Assembly: GCA_964575425.1 (NCBI GenBank)
Contig: CAZNRD010000004.1
Span: forward strand, 50,097-114,096
Length of the DNA stretch: 64,000 nt
Reading direction: 5' to 3'
Source of the DNA: DATEAV01 sp964575425
GTDB taxonomy: Bacteria > Chloroflexota > Anaerolineae > Anaerolineales > E44-bin32
This document shows positions 29,612-38,009 of this stretch, in pieces; within the stretch, counting starts at the first letter, position 1, and the number at the start of each line of letters is the position of its first letter. Under the pieces are notes generated by a model, which saw nothing but the letters and a program-made list of their open reading frames with translations, was not told where the DNA came from and did not search any database. Position numbers and translations under genes: made by a program.

Positions 29612-31648
29612 ATGTCCGAGTTTCGCCTTCACGCGCCGTATCAGCCCACCGGCGACCAGCCCGAAGCCATCGAGCAATTGGTTGCCGGCCTGCTGCGCGG
29701 CGACAAGCACCAGGTGCTGCTCGGCGCCACCGGCACCGGCAAGACCTTCACCATCGCCAACGTCATTGCCCGCGTCCAGCGACCCACCCTGGTCATGGCC
29801 CACAACAAGACCCTCGCAGCCCAGCTCTACGCCGAGTTCAAGGAGTTCTTCCCCGAGAACGCCGTCGAGTACTTCGTCTCCTACTACGACTACTACCAGC
29901 CGGAAGCCTACGTCCCCAAGCACGATCTGTACATCGAGAAGGAGACGGAGATCAACGAGGAGATCGAACGCCTACGCCTCTCCACCACGACCTCGGTCCT
30001 GTCGCGGCGGGATGTCATCGTGGTGGCCTCGGTCTCCTGCATCTACGGCATTGGCAGCCCGGAGGCGTACGGCCGGGTGGTGCTCAACCTCGAGGTTGGC
30101 GGCGTCTACCGCCGCAGCGCCGTCCTGCGTCAACTCGTGGAGAGCCAGTACGAGCGCAACGACATGGAGCTGCGCCCCGGCGCCTTCCGCGTGCGCGGCG
30201 ACACCCTGGAAATCATGCCCGCCTACCAGGAGCGCGGCGTGCGCGTCGGCTTCTTCGGCGACGAGGTCGAGCGCATCGTCGAGTTCCATCCCCTGACCGG
30301 GGAAATCCTGCACGATCGCGAGTCGGTCTCGATCTACCCTGCCAAGCACTTCATCACCGACGAGGAGAAACTCCAGGCGGCGCTGGCGGGCATCGAGGCC
30401 GAACTGGCCGAGCGCGTGGAATGGTTCAGGAGCCAGAGCCGCCTGCTCGAGGCGCAGCGCCTGGAACAGCGCACGCGGTATGACCTGGAGATGCTGCGCG
30501 AAGTCGGCTACTGCGCCGGCATCGAAAACTACTCTCGCCACCTCGACCAGCGCCCGCCCGGCTCGCCCCCCTGGACCCTGATCGACTACTTCCCGCCGGA
30601 CTTCCTGCTGGTCATCGACGAGAGTCACATGACCGTGCCCCAGATCAACGGGATGTACGGCGGCGATCGTTCGCGCAAGGAAATCCTGGTCGAGTACGGA
30701 TTCCGACTACCCTCGGCCCTCGACAACCGGCCGCTGTCGTTCGAGGAGTTCGAGGCCCGCACGGGGCAGGTGATCTACACCTCGGCCACGCCCGGCCCGT
30801 ACGAACTCGAGCGGGCAAGCCAGGTGGTGGATCAGATCATCCGGCCCACCGGCCTGGTCGACCCCGAGGTCGAGGTGCGCCCGATCGCCGGCCAGATCGA
30901 CGACCTGGTGGGCGAAATCCGGCGGCGCGTTGAGCGCGGCCAGCGAGCGCTCGTGACCACCCTGACCAAACGCATGGCCGAAGACTTAGCCGACTATCTC
31001 AGCGATCTCGCCGTCAAGGTCCACTACCTGCACTCCGAGATCGACACCATCGAGCGCGTCAGCATCCTGCGCGACCTGCGCCTCGGTGTGTACGATGTCG
31101 TGGTCGGAATCAATCTCCTGCGGGAAGGGCTGGACCTGCCGGAGGTGTCGCTCGTCGCCATCCTCGACGCCGACAAGGAAGGCTTTCTTCGCTCCGACAC
31201 GGCCCTGATCCAGACGATCGGCCGCGCCGCCCGCCACGTCGAGGGCAAGGTCATCATGTACGCCGACCAGATCACGGATTCGATGAGGCGTGCCATCGAC
31301 GAGACGGAGCGCCGCCGCGCTAAGCAGATCGCCTACAACCGGGCACATGGCATCGAGCCGGTCAGCATCGTCAAGGCCGTGCGCGATCTGACCGATCAGG
31401 TCGCTGCGCATGCCGTGGCGGAACGGCGCGAGGAATACCGGCCGTTCACAGCAGCCCAGCTGCCCCGCAACGAGCTGACGCGCCTGATCAAGGAGTTGGA
31501 GAAGGAAATGCGGGTGGCGGCCGAGGCTCTCGAGTTCGAGAAGGCCGCTGCGCTGCGCGACGAGATGTTTGAACTGCGCCAGGCTCTGGCCGAACAGGAG
31601 GATTTGCCGCCCTGGCGCCGGGCGCGGGCGCTCGCCGGCGAGGGCTGA
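29612..31648 (+). CDS. uvrB: UvrABC excinuclease subunit B
   Basis: A 678-residue nucleotide-excision-repair helicase-like subunit. Walker A is GATGTGKT, the beta-hairpin that clamps damaged DNA has [10 protein letters not shown], helicase motif II is VIDESHMT, and later motifs include [22 protein letters not shown] and QTIGRAARH. The C-terminal UVR domain ([17 protein letters not shown]) binds UvrC. ATG 29612 gives the standard N-terminus. No other uvr gene is in the window. Confidence 0.98.
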   Translation: MSEFRLHAPYQPTGDQPEAIEQLVAGLLRGDKHQVLLGATGTGKTFTIANVIARVQRPTLVMAHNKTLAAQLYAEFKEFFPENAVEYFVSYYDYYQPEAYVPKHDLYIEKETEINEEIERLRLSTTTSVLSRRDVIVVASVSCIYGIGSPEAYGRVVLNLEVGGVYRRSAVLRQLVESQYERNDMELRPGAFRVRGDTLEIMPAYQERGVRVGFFGDEVERIVEFHPLTGEILHDRESVSIYPAKHFITDEEKLQAALAGIEAELAERVEWFRSQSRLLEAQRLEQRTRYDLEMLREVGYCAGIENYSRHLDQRPPGSPPWTLIDYFPPDFLLVIDESHMTVPQINGMYGGDRSRKEILVEYGFRLPSALDNRPLSFEEFEARTGQVIYTSATPGPYELERASQVVDQIIRPTGLVDPEVEVRPIAGQIDDLVGEIRRRVERGQRALVTTLTKRMAEDLADYLSDLAVKVHYLHSEIDTIERVSILRDLRLGVYDVVVGINLLREGLDLPEVSLVAILDADKEGFLRSDTALIQTIGRAARHVEGKVIMYADQITDSMRRAIDETERRRAKQIAYNRAHGIEPVSIVKAVRDLTDQVAAHAVAERREEYRPFTAAQLPRNELTRLIKELEKEMRVAAEALEFEKAAALRDEMFELRQALAEQEDLPPWRRARALAGEG

Positions 31649-31654
31649 GTCCCC

Positions 31655-33064
31655 TCAGTTCAGAGGAAGCTCGACCACGAAGACCGCTCCGCCCTCGGGG
31701 CGGTTGGCCGCCCGTATCGTGCCGCGGTGCGCCTCGACCAGCTTTCGCGCAATCGCCAGCCCGAGGCCGCTGCCGCCTTCGCTGCGCGCGCGTGAACGCT
31801 CCGCCCGATAGAACCGCTCAAAGACGAGGGGCAGCGCCTCCGGCGAGATGCCCTCACCGCTGTCGGCGACCTCCAGTCGAGCAAGGTTCCGCGCAGCATC
31901 GGGCTTCAGCCCGATGCGAACCTCGCCGCCGGGGGGCGTGTGCCGCAGGGCATTGGAAAGCAGGTTCGTCAGCACCTGCTCGAGGCGAATTGGGTCGATG
32001 GTCAAGGTCACCGGTTCCGCTTCGAGCAGCAGGCTGATGCCCTGGGTCTCAGCCTGCGGCCGATGGGCCTCGACGACGCGCGCCGCCAGGCGCGCCAGAT
32101 CGCTCTCGGCCATGTCAAGGGTCAATTGGCCGGCGTCGGCCAGCGCCAGAGTCTGGAGGTCGTCGACCAGGCGGCGCAGGAGCCGCGTCTGATCGAGGAT
32201 CGGTGCCAGCGACTCGGGCGTGGCCGGGTAGACGCCATCGAGGATGCTCTCGACCTGCGCCTGCATCACGGCCAGCGGGTTGCGGAGTTCGTGGGCAACA
32301 TCGGCCGTCAAGTCCCGGCGCAGTCTCTCCAGTCGCTCGAGGTTCTCCGCCATCTGGTTGAAGGCCGCCGAGAGTTCGCCCAGCTCGTCGCTGGACTCGA
32401 CTCGGACCCGACGAGCCAAGTCTCCGCGCGCCAGCGCGCGGGAAGCCTCGGTCAGTTCCCGCACGGGGCGAAGAAGCTTGAGCACCAAGCCGCCGACGAC
32501 GAGGACGGCCAGGACACCCACTGCAGCAGCGGCGATCCAGATCGCCCGATTGACGCGGAAGATCAAGTCGGTGCTCAAGGTGCGGCCCTCGGGCGAGCGC
32601 ACCACGAGAAAGCCAACGGCCCGCCCGTCTACGACCACCGGCTGAGCCTCGGCCAGTTCGATGGTGGACAGGACTGCCTGGGCTCGATGCCCCGCCACAA
32701 CCCGGCCGTCTTCGTCCGTCAGGATCAAGACCGGGTTCATCATCCCCGCCATGGCGTTTCGCCCCCGCCCCATCATCCCTTCCATCCACATCGGATGGCC
32801 CGGCCCCATGCCGCCATTGGTTATGAGGAGCGACTGGACCCCCTCCCATCCCCCGTGCTCGCGGTAGTACGCCTGAAGCTCTGCTGCCAGCAGGCCGGCG
32901 TCGGTCATGCCGCCGCGAAACATGAATCCCCGCACCTCGCGCGCCGCCGCTCGATTGGCAAGCAGCGAAATTGCCGCAGCGCCGCTGAGGAACACCAGCG
33001 CCATTACCACGAAGACCTTCCAGACCAGGCTGAGCCTGGGGAACCGGGCAGCTTCAGCCTTCAC
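31655..33064 (-). CDS. Membrane sensor histidine kinase with Met-rich sensor loop
   Basis: About 469 residues. Two membrane helices (13-34 and 174-197) flank an extracytoplasmic sensor whose residues 86-109 hold a Met/Gly-rich segment (GHPMWMEGMMGRG, NAMAGMM). HAMP (about 196-248), HisKA with phospho-His258 (DVAHELRNPL) and HATPase (NLLSNALRH, DSGEGI, GGSGLGLAI) follow. Met-rich loops often bind copper or silver, so metal sensing is plausible but inferred. GTG 33064 overlaps the regulator stop by 11 bases; GTG 33082 is an alternative. Confidence 0.92.
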   Translation of the reverse strand: MKAEAARFPRLSLVWKVFVVMALVFLSGAAAISLLANRAAAREVRGFMFRGGMTDAGLLAAELQAYYREHGGWEGVQSLLITNGGMGPGHPMWMEGMMGRGRNAMAGMMNPVLILTDEDGRVVAGHRAQAVLSTIELAEAQPVVVDGRAVGFLVVRSPEGRTLSTDLIFRVNRAIWIAAAAVGVLAVLVVGGLVLKLLRPVRELTEASRALARGDLARRVRVESSDELGELSAAFNQMAENLERLERLRRDLTADVAHELRNPLAVMQAQVESILDGVYPATPESLAPILDQTRLLRRLVDDLQTLALADAGQLTLDMAESDLARLAARVVEAHRPQAETQGISLLLEAEPVTLTIDPIRLEQVLTNLLSNALRHTPPGGEVRIGLKPDAARNLARLEVADSGEGISPEALPLVFERFYRAERSRARSEGGSGLGLAIARKLVEAHRGTIRAANRPEGGAVFVVELPLN

Positions 33065-33737
33065 GGAAACGGTAACCCACACCGAACACAGTCTGGATGT
33101 AGCGCGGCTGTCGCGGGTCCGGCTCGATCTTGGCGCGCAGGTTCTTCACGTGCGCGTCGATGGTCCGTTCATAGCCTGCATAGGCCTCGCCCTGGGCTGC
33201 CTCCAGCAACTGCAGACGGGTGAACGCGCGGCCGGGCTCCCGTGCCAGGGTGAGAAGCAGGCTGAATTCGGTAGGTGTGAGCGGGACCTCGCGTCCGCCG
33301 ACGGTGACACGATGGCGCACGAGGTCGATCTCGAGATCCGCGGCGCGGACGATCGGCGGCGGCTGCGATTCGCCGCGGGCGCGGCGCAGCACGGCGCGCA
33401 CGCGGGCCACCACCTCGCGCGGGCTGAATGGCTTGGTGATGTAGTCATCGGCGCCGAGCTCCAGCCCGATGAGTCGATCGGTCTCCTCCACGCGGGCTGT
33501 CACCATGATCAGCGGCACTTGCGACGTTCGCCGCAGTTCGCGGGCAACATCCAGGCCGTCCATCCCCGGCAGGTTCAGATCGAGCAGCACGAGGTCCGCC
33601 GGGTCGTGGCGGAAGAGAGAGACCGCCTCGGGTCCGTTCGAGGCGGTCTGCACACGGAAACCGGCACGCTGAAGGTAGTCCCGCAGGATGCGCACCAGCT
33701 CGATTTCGTCCTCCACGATCAGAACGGTCGAGCTCAT
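33054..33737 (-). CDS. OmpR-family response regulator of Met-rich kinase
   Basis: A 227-residue regulator: receiver domain with acceptor Asp53 (LLDLNLP) and the Lys of ITKPF, then a Trans_reg_C winged helix (LEAAQGEAYAGYERTIDAHV, GVGYRF). It is coupled by overlap to the kinase downstream. The ATG lies only 6 bases after TATAAT at 33744-33749, so it probably has a leaderless message of its own, in addition to read-through from the genes upstream. Confidence 0.95.
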   Translation of the reverse strand: MSSTVLIVEDEIELVRILRDYLQRAGFRVQTASNGPEAVSLFRHDPADLVLLDLNLPGMDGLDVARELRRTSQVPLIMVTARVEETDRLIGLELGADDYITKPFSPREVVARVRAVLRRARGESQPPPIVRAADLEIDLVRHRVTVGGREVPLTPTEFSLLLTLAREPGRAFTRLQLLEAAQGEAYAGYERTIDAHVKNLRAKIEPDPRQPRYIQTVFGVGYRFREG

Positions 33738-33743
33738 GCCTCG

Positions 33744-33749
33744 ATTATA
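33744..33749 (-). promoter_or_regulatory. Leaderless-type -10 box inside upstream stop codon
   Basis: Minus-strand TATAAT, 6 bases before the regulator ATG (33737). The TAA within it is the stop codon of the zinc-ribbon gene. Confidence 0.6.
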
Positions 33750-34089
33750 CTTTCTCGCCGCAGCGCGGGCACGCTATCCAGCCATTCTGAAGTGGGCTGC
33801 CGCAGTGAGCGCAGCGCCGGCCCTGAGCCGCACCCCGCACCAGGCTGACGACGCCCGCGACGACCAGAACCAGGAAGCCCAGCCCCAGCAGCCACCCGAA
33901 CCCGGGCAGCCAGCCCATCCAGCCACCGGGGTGCATGCCCCAGACGCCGCGCATCATCGGCATCGGGCCAAAGGCACCGAGACGCGGCCCGGCCAGCGCC
34001 CAGTACATCTGCCAGCCAAGACAAAAGAGAATCACCACGAGCGCCACAACCGCCAGCGCGATCAACATCGTTCGCAAGAACCGTTCCAT
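33745..34089 (-). CDS. Small membrane protein with C-terminal zinc ribbon
   Basis: A 114-residue protein: two membrane helices (about 5-30 and 62-85) around a Gly/Met/Trp-rich extracytoplasmic loop (FGPMPMMRGVWGMHPGGWMG), then a cytoplasmic zinc ribbon (CAHCGSPLQNGWIACPRCG). The loop resembles the Met-rich sensor of the nearby kinase, so both may handle the same ligand or metal. AAGGAG precedes the ATG. It lies between the paralogue pair and the two-component genes. Confidence 0.78.
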   Translation of the reverse strand: MERFLRTMLIALAVVALVVILFCLGWQMYWALAGPRLGAFGPMPMMRGVWGMHPGGWMGWLPGFGWLLGLGFLVLVVAGVVSLVRGAAQGRRCAHCGSPLQNGWIACPRCGEKV

Positions 34090-34129
34090 CTCCTTGCTCC
34101 TTTCTCCGATTGCATCAGCCGGCTGACTG

Positions 34130-34663
34130 TCACCGACTCCAGGGTCGGTTCGGCCGGCCAAAGGGCGAGAAGCCAGGACCTTGCCAGCCCCATCCGGCCC
34201 CGGGAGCAGCCCAACAGCCGCGCCCCAGGCCTGGCATCCCAAACGCCGGGCCAGACCAGCGCTGCCGCAGCCATTCCGCCTGAGCATCGGTGATGACGCC
34301 GTCGGCGACCGCTGCATCCAGTGCCTTCTCGTTCGCCTGTTGCCACAGGTCGCGGATCTCCTCATCGTCCAGTCCCTTGTCCCTGGCGATGGAGAGCAGC
34401 GTCTCGCCCTCATCCAGTTTCTCCTCCAGTTCGGCCCGCGTGATTCCCAGCCCCTCGGCCAATGCGTTGAGGAAGTAGTCGTGCAGCCTTCCGTCGCCGC
34501 GCAGGCCCCGTCCCATCCTCCCCGGCAAGGGCCAGTCCGCGGCCGGGAGTTGTCCGACGGCGCTTTCCATGACCGACTTCTGATAGGCCGCCAGGGCCGC
34601 CCCTCCGGCCACAAGGCCCAGGGCGACAACCGCGGCCAGCACACCAACGATCCACTTTCTCAT
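34130..34663 (-). CDS. Secreted helical protein, paralogue A
   Basis: A 177-residue exported protein with a signal peptide (about 1-26). The core (about 60-138) is helical: LHDYFLNALAEGLGITRAEL, GETLLSIARDKGLD, then AVADGVITDAQAEWLRQRW. This pattern of a weak LysM-like turn and a helix ending ITxxQAxW recalls the DUF2680/YckD-like family. The C-terminus is Gly/Trp/Pro-rich. It clearly matches the protein at 34876-35355. GGAGGG precedes the ATG. It likely acts with the downstream sensor, perhaps as a CpxP/Spy-like helper (inference). Confidence 0.78.
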   Translation of the reverse strand: MRKWIVGVLAAVVALGLVAGGAALAAYQKSVMESAVGQLPAADWPLPGRMGRGLRGDGRLHDYFLNALAEGLGITRAELEEKLDEGETLLSIARDKGLDDEEIRDLWQQANEKALDAAVADGVITDAQAEWLRQRWSGPAFGMPGLGRGCWAAPGAGWGWQGPGFSPFGRPNRPWSR

Positions 34664-34819
34664 ATGAAACCCTCCTCACTAGGAATTCGCAAAGACACTC
34701 TGATCGGCGTTCCGGCGACAATCAGCTTACTGGATGCTTGTGAAAAACCTGTGAAGGCAGCGCGAAGAGAAGCCGAAGGTTCGAAACCTCTGCACTGTGC
34801 CAACCTCTCCGTAACCGAC

Positions 34820-34861
34820 CCCCGGCCTGCCGGCCCTGGGTTCGGATCCGGCAGGCCGGGG
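34820..34861 (-). terminator. Hairpin between the two paralogues
   Basis: A 14-bp perfect stem (CCCCGGCCTGCCGG / CCGGCAGGCCGGGG) with a 14-base loop, starting 15 bases after the stop of paralogue B and before paralogue A. It may terminate or attenuate transcription, making B more abundant than the genes below. No T-tract. The rest of the gap (34664-34819) shows no other gene. Confidence 0.65.
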
Positions 34862-34875
34862 CATTAGAGGCGGAA

Positions 34876-35355
34876 CTACGGCCGTGAAGCTCCGCTCCGC
34901 TGGGCCAGCCCCCACCGGTGGGCAGCGGCTTGGCACCGCGCTGCACCCGACGGCCCGGGGGCAGCCGGCCATCCCTTCTGGCTCAGCCAGTCAGCCTGCT
35001 CCGGGGTGAGGATACCATCGGCCAGCGCCTCGGCAACTGCCTGCTGGCGGACCTCCAGCCACAGGCTTCGAAACGACTCGATGCTCACGCCCTCGTCGAG
35101 GGCGATCTGGGCCATAGTATCCCCCGCTGCCAGTCGTTCCTCGATGGCCTCGGGCGTCAGATCGAGCCTCTCCGCAAAAGCCTCAACCAAGTACTCGTGC
35201 AGAAGGCCCGACCCGGGTTGAGCCTGCGCTCGGCCGCGACCAAGCCGGAGCCCGCAGCCAGTCAGCGGCGCTTCCTCCTGGGCATAGGCGACGGATCCCG
35301 TTCCAAGCGCGATGCCAACCGCCGCGACAACCGCAAACCACTTCCACGCCTTCAT
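34876..35355 (-). CDS. Secreted helical protein, paralogue B
   Basis: A 159-residue exported protein with signal peptide (cleavage near VAYAQ, residue 25). The core aligns through its length with paralogue A: LHEYLVEAFAERLDLTPEAI, GDTMAQIALDEGVS, ALADGILTPEQADWLSQKGW. The tail is Pro/Ala/Arg-rich. It is the first gene of a five-gene minus-strand run ending with the Met-rich two-component system. Similarity to DUF2680-like proteins is from memory; the role is unknown. Confidence 0.78.
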   Translation of the reverse strand: MKAWKWFAVVAAVGIALGTGSVAYAQEEAPLTGCGLRLGRGRAQAQPGSGLLHEYLVEAFAERLDLTPEAIEERLAAGDTMAQIALDEGVSIESFRSLWLEVRQQAVAEALADGILTPEQADWLSQKGWPAAPGPSGAARCQAAAHRWGLAQRSGASRP

Positions 35356-35534
35356 CGTCTCATCTCCATCATCTCGGATTTTCGGCCAGGCAGCTTGCTG
35401 CCGCCCAGTCCGCCATCAGCATCACACAGGAGTGTGAAGGCCGGATGAAGGAGCAGAGCGCAGTCTGTGCGCGTTGCTCGCCGCCCTGAGATCGATTCCA
35501 CTTCGCGGGAGGGGAAAGGCCGCCTGAATGGGAG

Positions 35535-35607
35535 CGCCCCTGGTGCGACTCGAACGCACAACCGTCGGATTAGAAGTCCGGCGCTCTATCCGTTGAGCTA
35601 CAGGGGC
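35535..35607 (-). tRNA. tRNA-Arg(TCT)
   Basis: A 73-base tRNA on the minus strand. Acceptor GCCCCTG pairs with CAGGGGC, the D arm has AGCTCAACGGATAGAGC, the anticodon loop is CTTCTAA on a CGGA/TCCG stem, and the T arm is TTGTGCGTTCGAGTCGCAC with a minor stem mismatch tolerated. The discriminator is G and CCA is not encoded. Confidence 0.94.
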
Positions 35608-35641
35608 GACGATCGGATTGTAGGCCAAAGGGGCGCGGAGG

Positions 35642-36088
35642 TCAACCGTCGACGCAGGGGCGAATGCCCTTGTAGACGCGAGGGCTGGAGAGCGTTTTCA
35701 GGATGACCGAGGCGGGGCGGCCAAGCCGCTGGCCGATCTCCACAGGAGTCAGAGGTGAGTTCCCATTGGCCAGGAACAGCCGGAAGACAGCATTCACCAG
35801 ACTTGTCTGAGGCGAAAGATAGTCCGGCTGCTTGGAGCAGTGGGTGATGAGGACGTGCTGGATGCCCGGCACCCGACGCACTTCGCCGGTCTCCGGATCG
35901 ACGAAGTCGACCAGCGTCTTGGCGTCGAGGTCGGCGTAGGCTCGCTGATGCTCCGAGCACAACTGCCCGAGCAGGTAGACTTCCATCTCGCGATCGGCGC
36001 GCTCCCACCAGCCCGAGTCGATGTGGAACTTGGTCTCGAGCGTGGGTCGGACGAGCTGGTGGGCCTTGCCCAGGTCCGTCGGGCTCAT
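35642..36088 (-). CDS. Unknown protein with C-terminal winged-helix-like end
   Basis: A 148-residue protein. The N-terminal part is acidic and aromatic (KFHIDSGWWERADREMEVYL, CSEHQRAYADLDAK, DFVDPETGEVRRV). The C-terminal 45 residues look like a winged helix (TPVEIGQRLGRPASVILKTL, then SPRVYKGIRP), so it may touch nucleic acid. The ATG overlaps the stop of the larger upstream gene (ATGA), which implies a fixed-ratio pair. No known family is recognised; it is probably lineage-restricted. Confidence 0.7.
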   Translation of the reverse strand: MSPTDLGKAHQLVRPTLETKFHIDSGWWERADREMEVYLLGQLCSEHQRAYADLDAKTLVDFVDPETGEVRRVPGIQHVLITHCSKQPDYLSPQTSLVNAVFRLFLANGNSPLTPVEIGQRLGRPASVILKTLSSPRVYKGIRPCVDG

Positions 36089-37701
36089 GAGGTCGTCCAG
36101 GCAGTGTCGTCGAAGCGCCAGTACAGGTCTCCGACGTGCACGTAGCAGGGACGGGAGACCAGCTCGACGAAGATCGGGGCAGGCGCCATGCGGCGCAGGA
36201 CGTTGACGCCCGAGTGGAGCGCCTGCGCGTGGACTGCGCTCTGCGGATTGAGCTTGGCCAGCTCACGAAAGACGTGCGCCACCAGGCGATCCAGGGAGAG
36301 CCGTCTCTGCTCGCCCTTGAGCCAGGCTTCGTCGAGGGCGGCCGGGTCGAGCAAGCCGACGATCATGCGGTCGTCGTAGGAGGTGCCGACGGGCTGCTTG
36401 AGCATGGTGAAGCCAATGTGATTGTCGGCGCTGATGGAAACAGTGCGAATCCAGTCATTGCGCCGGCGGCGGTCCACAGCCTCGACGATGACCTCACCGG
36501 GCTTCTGCCCCCTCCTCACCCGGACCAGTCCGCCGGCGGGGATTTCGTAGTGGCGATACCACTGTTCAAGGCCAATGACGTATCGCTCCTTGCGCACCAC
36601 CCAACCCGGGAAACGCTCGCCGCTGTGCCCATCCACCAGAATGAATCGAATGCGGGGCGCCTCGTAGGCCGTGGGGAAGAGGGGGCGAAGGCGGGCGCTG
36701 AGCGGAAGGGCCCCCACGCGCCAGTGCGGGAACAGGGTGGCCAGCACGACCTCGTCTTCCGCCGGGCTTGGGCTTTCCAGAGGGCTGAACTCGTCGTCCA
36801 GCTCCCGCTCCAGGCGCAAGAGCTCGGGGGTCAGCGCCGCACGGTTGTGAGGCGGCTCGCTGTAGCCCAGTCGCGGCGGCGGGTAGAGCACCTCAGGAGG
36901 CTCGAGGCGCCTCAGATGCCACAGCACCAGTCCGGCAGGGCCAACTTCATCGAAGCGGTCATCTTCCTGCAGCGCGTAGTCAAGAGAGAAGGCAGCCAGG
37001 AGGGGATCCACGGAAGAGGGCAGTTCGATGGGCTCCAGCAGCGCGGTAGTGGGCAGCGGGCCACCGCCGGCGACATCGAGCACAGCCTCTGCCAGGTTGA
37101 GGTGCCCGGGGCTGATGTCCGCCAGCAGCGCGCGCGGGAACCAGCGGCCAGCAATGCGCACGATGTCATCCTTCTGCCCGAGCCGTGCTTCCAGGCACGC
37201 CTGGATGGCCTTGCCATGCCTCAGCAAGATTGCGCCGGGCGTATCAATCGGCTCGGGTTCCCCCTGCGGCCCAAGTTGTTGGTTTAGCGGATGATTGGCA
37301 AGCCGCGCCGCGAACTCTCGCCGGTGACTGTCACCCTTGATCTCCACCGTGATCACATCAAAGGCGCCGATCTCGGGGTTCTCACCCAGCCGAACGGCGA
37401 CAACCGTCCCCACCCGGTGCCCCAGCTTGGGGAAGACAAGCTCCTGCCCCTCGTGGTATTCATCGGCGGGCCGGTACGTCAGTCGCTGCGGCCGCGGCGC
37501 CTCCCCGGCCGCCCGCGCGGCCTGCTGCAGGCGGTGCTCAAGCAGCGCCAGCGCCATCTCCTCCGTCGTGAGCGGGATCTCCCGATCCATCAGGAGGTTG
37601 TAGATGAAGTCCAGGTCTTCGTCGGAGACCTCGAACTCCGTCCAGCCTATGGCGTGTCGTGGCGCAGATGGGACCATGCGTCGGGGGCTATCGAGTACCA
37701 C
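36085..37701 (-). CDS. Large unknown protein paired with 35642-36088 gene
   Basis: A protein of 538 residues (530 if it starts at ATG 37677). It begins with a helical region (SDEDLDFIYNLLMDREIPLT, TTEEMALALLEHRL) followed by a beta-rich segment with PADEYHEGQELVFPKLGHRVG, an SH3-like pattern. The middle is acidic and the C-terminal half again strand-rich (IRFILVDGHSGERFPGWVV, RNDWIRTVSI). No catalytic motif is seen. The GTG at 37701 lies 8 bases after TATAAT, so a leaderless start is possible. It is coupled by ATGA to the smaller gene. Confidence 0.72.
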   Translation of the reverse strand: MVLDSPRRMVPSAPRHAIGWTEFEVSDEDLDFIYNLLMDREIPLTTEEMALALLEHRLQQAARAAGEAPRPQRLTYRPADEYHEGQELVFPKLGHRVGTVVAVRLGENPEIGAFDVITVEIKGDSHRREFAARLANHPLNQQLGPQGEPEPIDTPGAILLRHGKAIQACLEARLGQKDDIVRIAGRWFPRALLADISPGHLNLAEAVLDVAGGGPLPTTALLEPIELPSSVDPLLAAFSLDYALQEDDRFDEVGPAGLVLWHLRRLEPPEVLYPPPRLGYSEPPHNRAALTPELLRLERELDDEFSPLESPSPAEDEVVLATLFPHWRVGALPLSARLRPLFPTAYEAPRIRFILVDGHSGERFPGWVVRKERYVIGLEQWYRHYEIPAGGLVRVRRGQKPGEVIVEAVDRRRRNDWIRTVSISADNHIGFTMLKQPVGTSYDDRMIVGLLDPAALDEAWLKGEQRRLSLDRLVAHVFRELAKLNPQSAVHAQALHSGVNVLRRMAPAPIFVELVSRPCYVHVGDLYWRFDDTAWTTS

Positions 37702-37709
37702 TCAGCGAG

Positions 37710-37717
37710 ATTATACT
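37710..37717. promoter_or_regulatory. Overlapping divergent -10 boxes
   Basis: ATTATACT reads as TATAAT on the minus strand (37710-37715, for the 538-residue protein) and TATACT on the plus strand (37712-37717, for the small gene at 37749). The two promoters cannot be occupied together. Confidence 0.5.
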
Positions 37718-37748
37718 ACAGCCACGCGGCTGGGAGGGCGGAGGCACT

Positions 37749-37994
37749 GTGGACGACAAGGTCGTTACGGTCGAGACCGTGGCGGGGATGCTCGAGGCCG
37801 AGATCCTGCGCGGCCTGCTCGAATCGGCTGGGCTTCGCGTGTGGCTCTCGCATGAAGCGGCAGGAAAGGCGATCGGCCTTGGGGTCGGCCCGCTGGGCGA
37901 AGTCAACATCGTCGTCCCGGCCGAGGATGAGGACCAGGCACGCCGCCTCATCGCCGACTACCGCAGTGGCAAGCTTGCGGACGACACGGGCTGA
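37749..37994 (+). CDS. DUF2007-like small protein
   Basis: An 81-residue protein of the DUF2007 type, with strand KVVTVETVAGMLEAEILRG, a helix and strand (LLESAGLRVWL), then EVNIVVPAEDEDQARRLIAD. This is a ferredoxin-like fold found in single copies or fused to zinc ribbons and thought to be a signalling module. GTG 37749 has GGAGGCGGAGG upstream. It stands alone between divergent and convergent neighbours. Confidence 0.75.
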   Translation: MDDKVVTVETVAGMLEAEILRGLLESAGLRVWLSHEAAGKAIGLGVGPLGEVNIVVPAEDEDQARRLIADYRSGKLADDTG

Positions 37995-38009
37995 CCCGTG
38001 ACCGACGCC

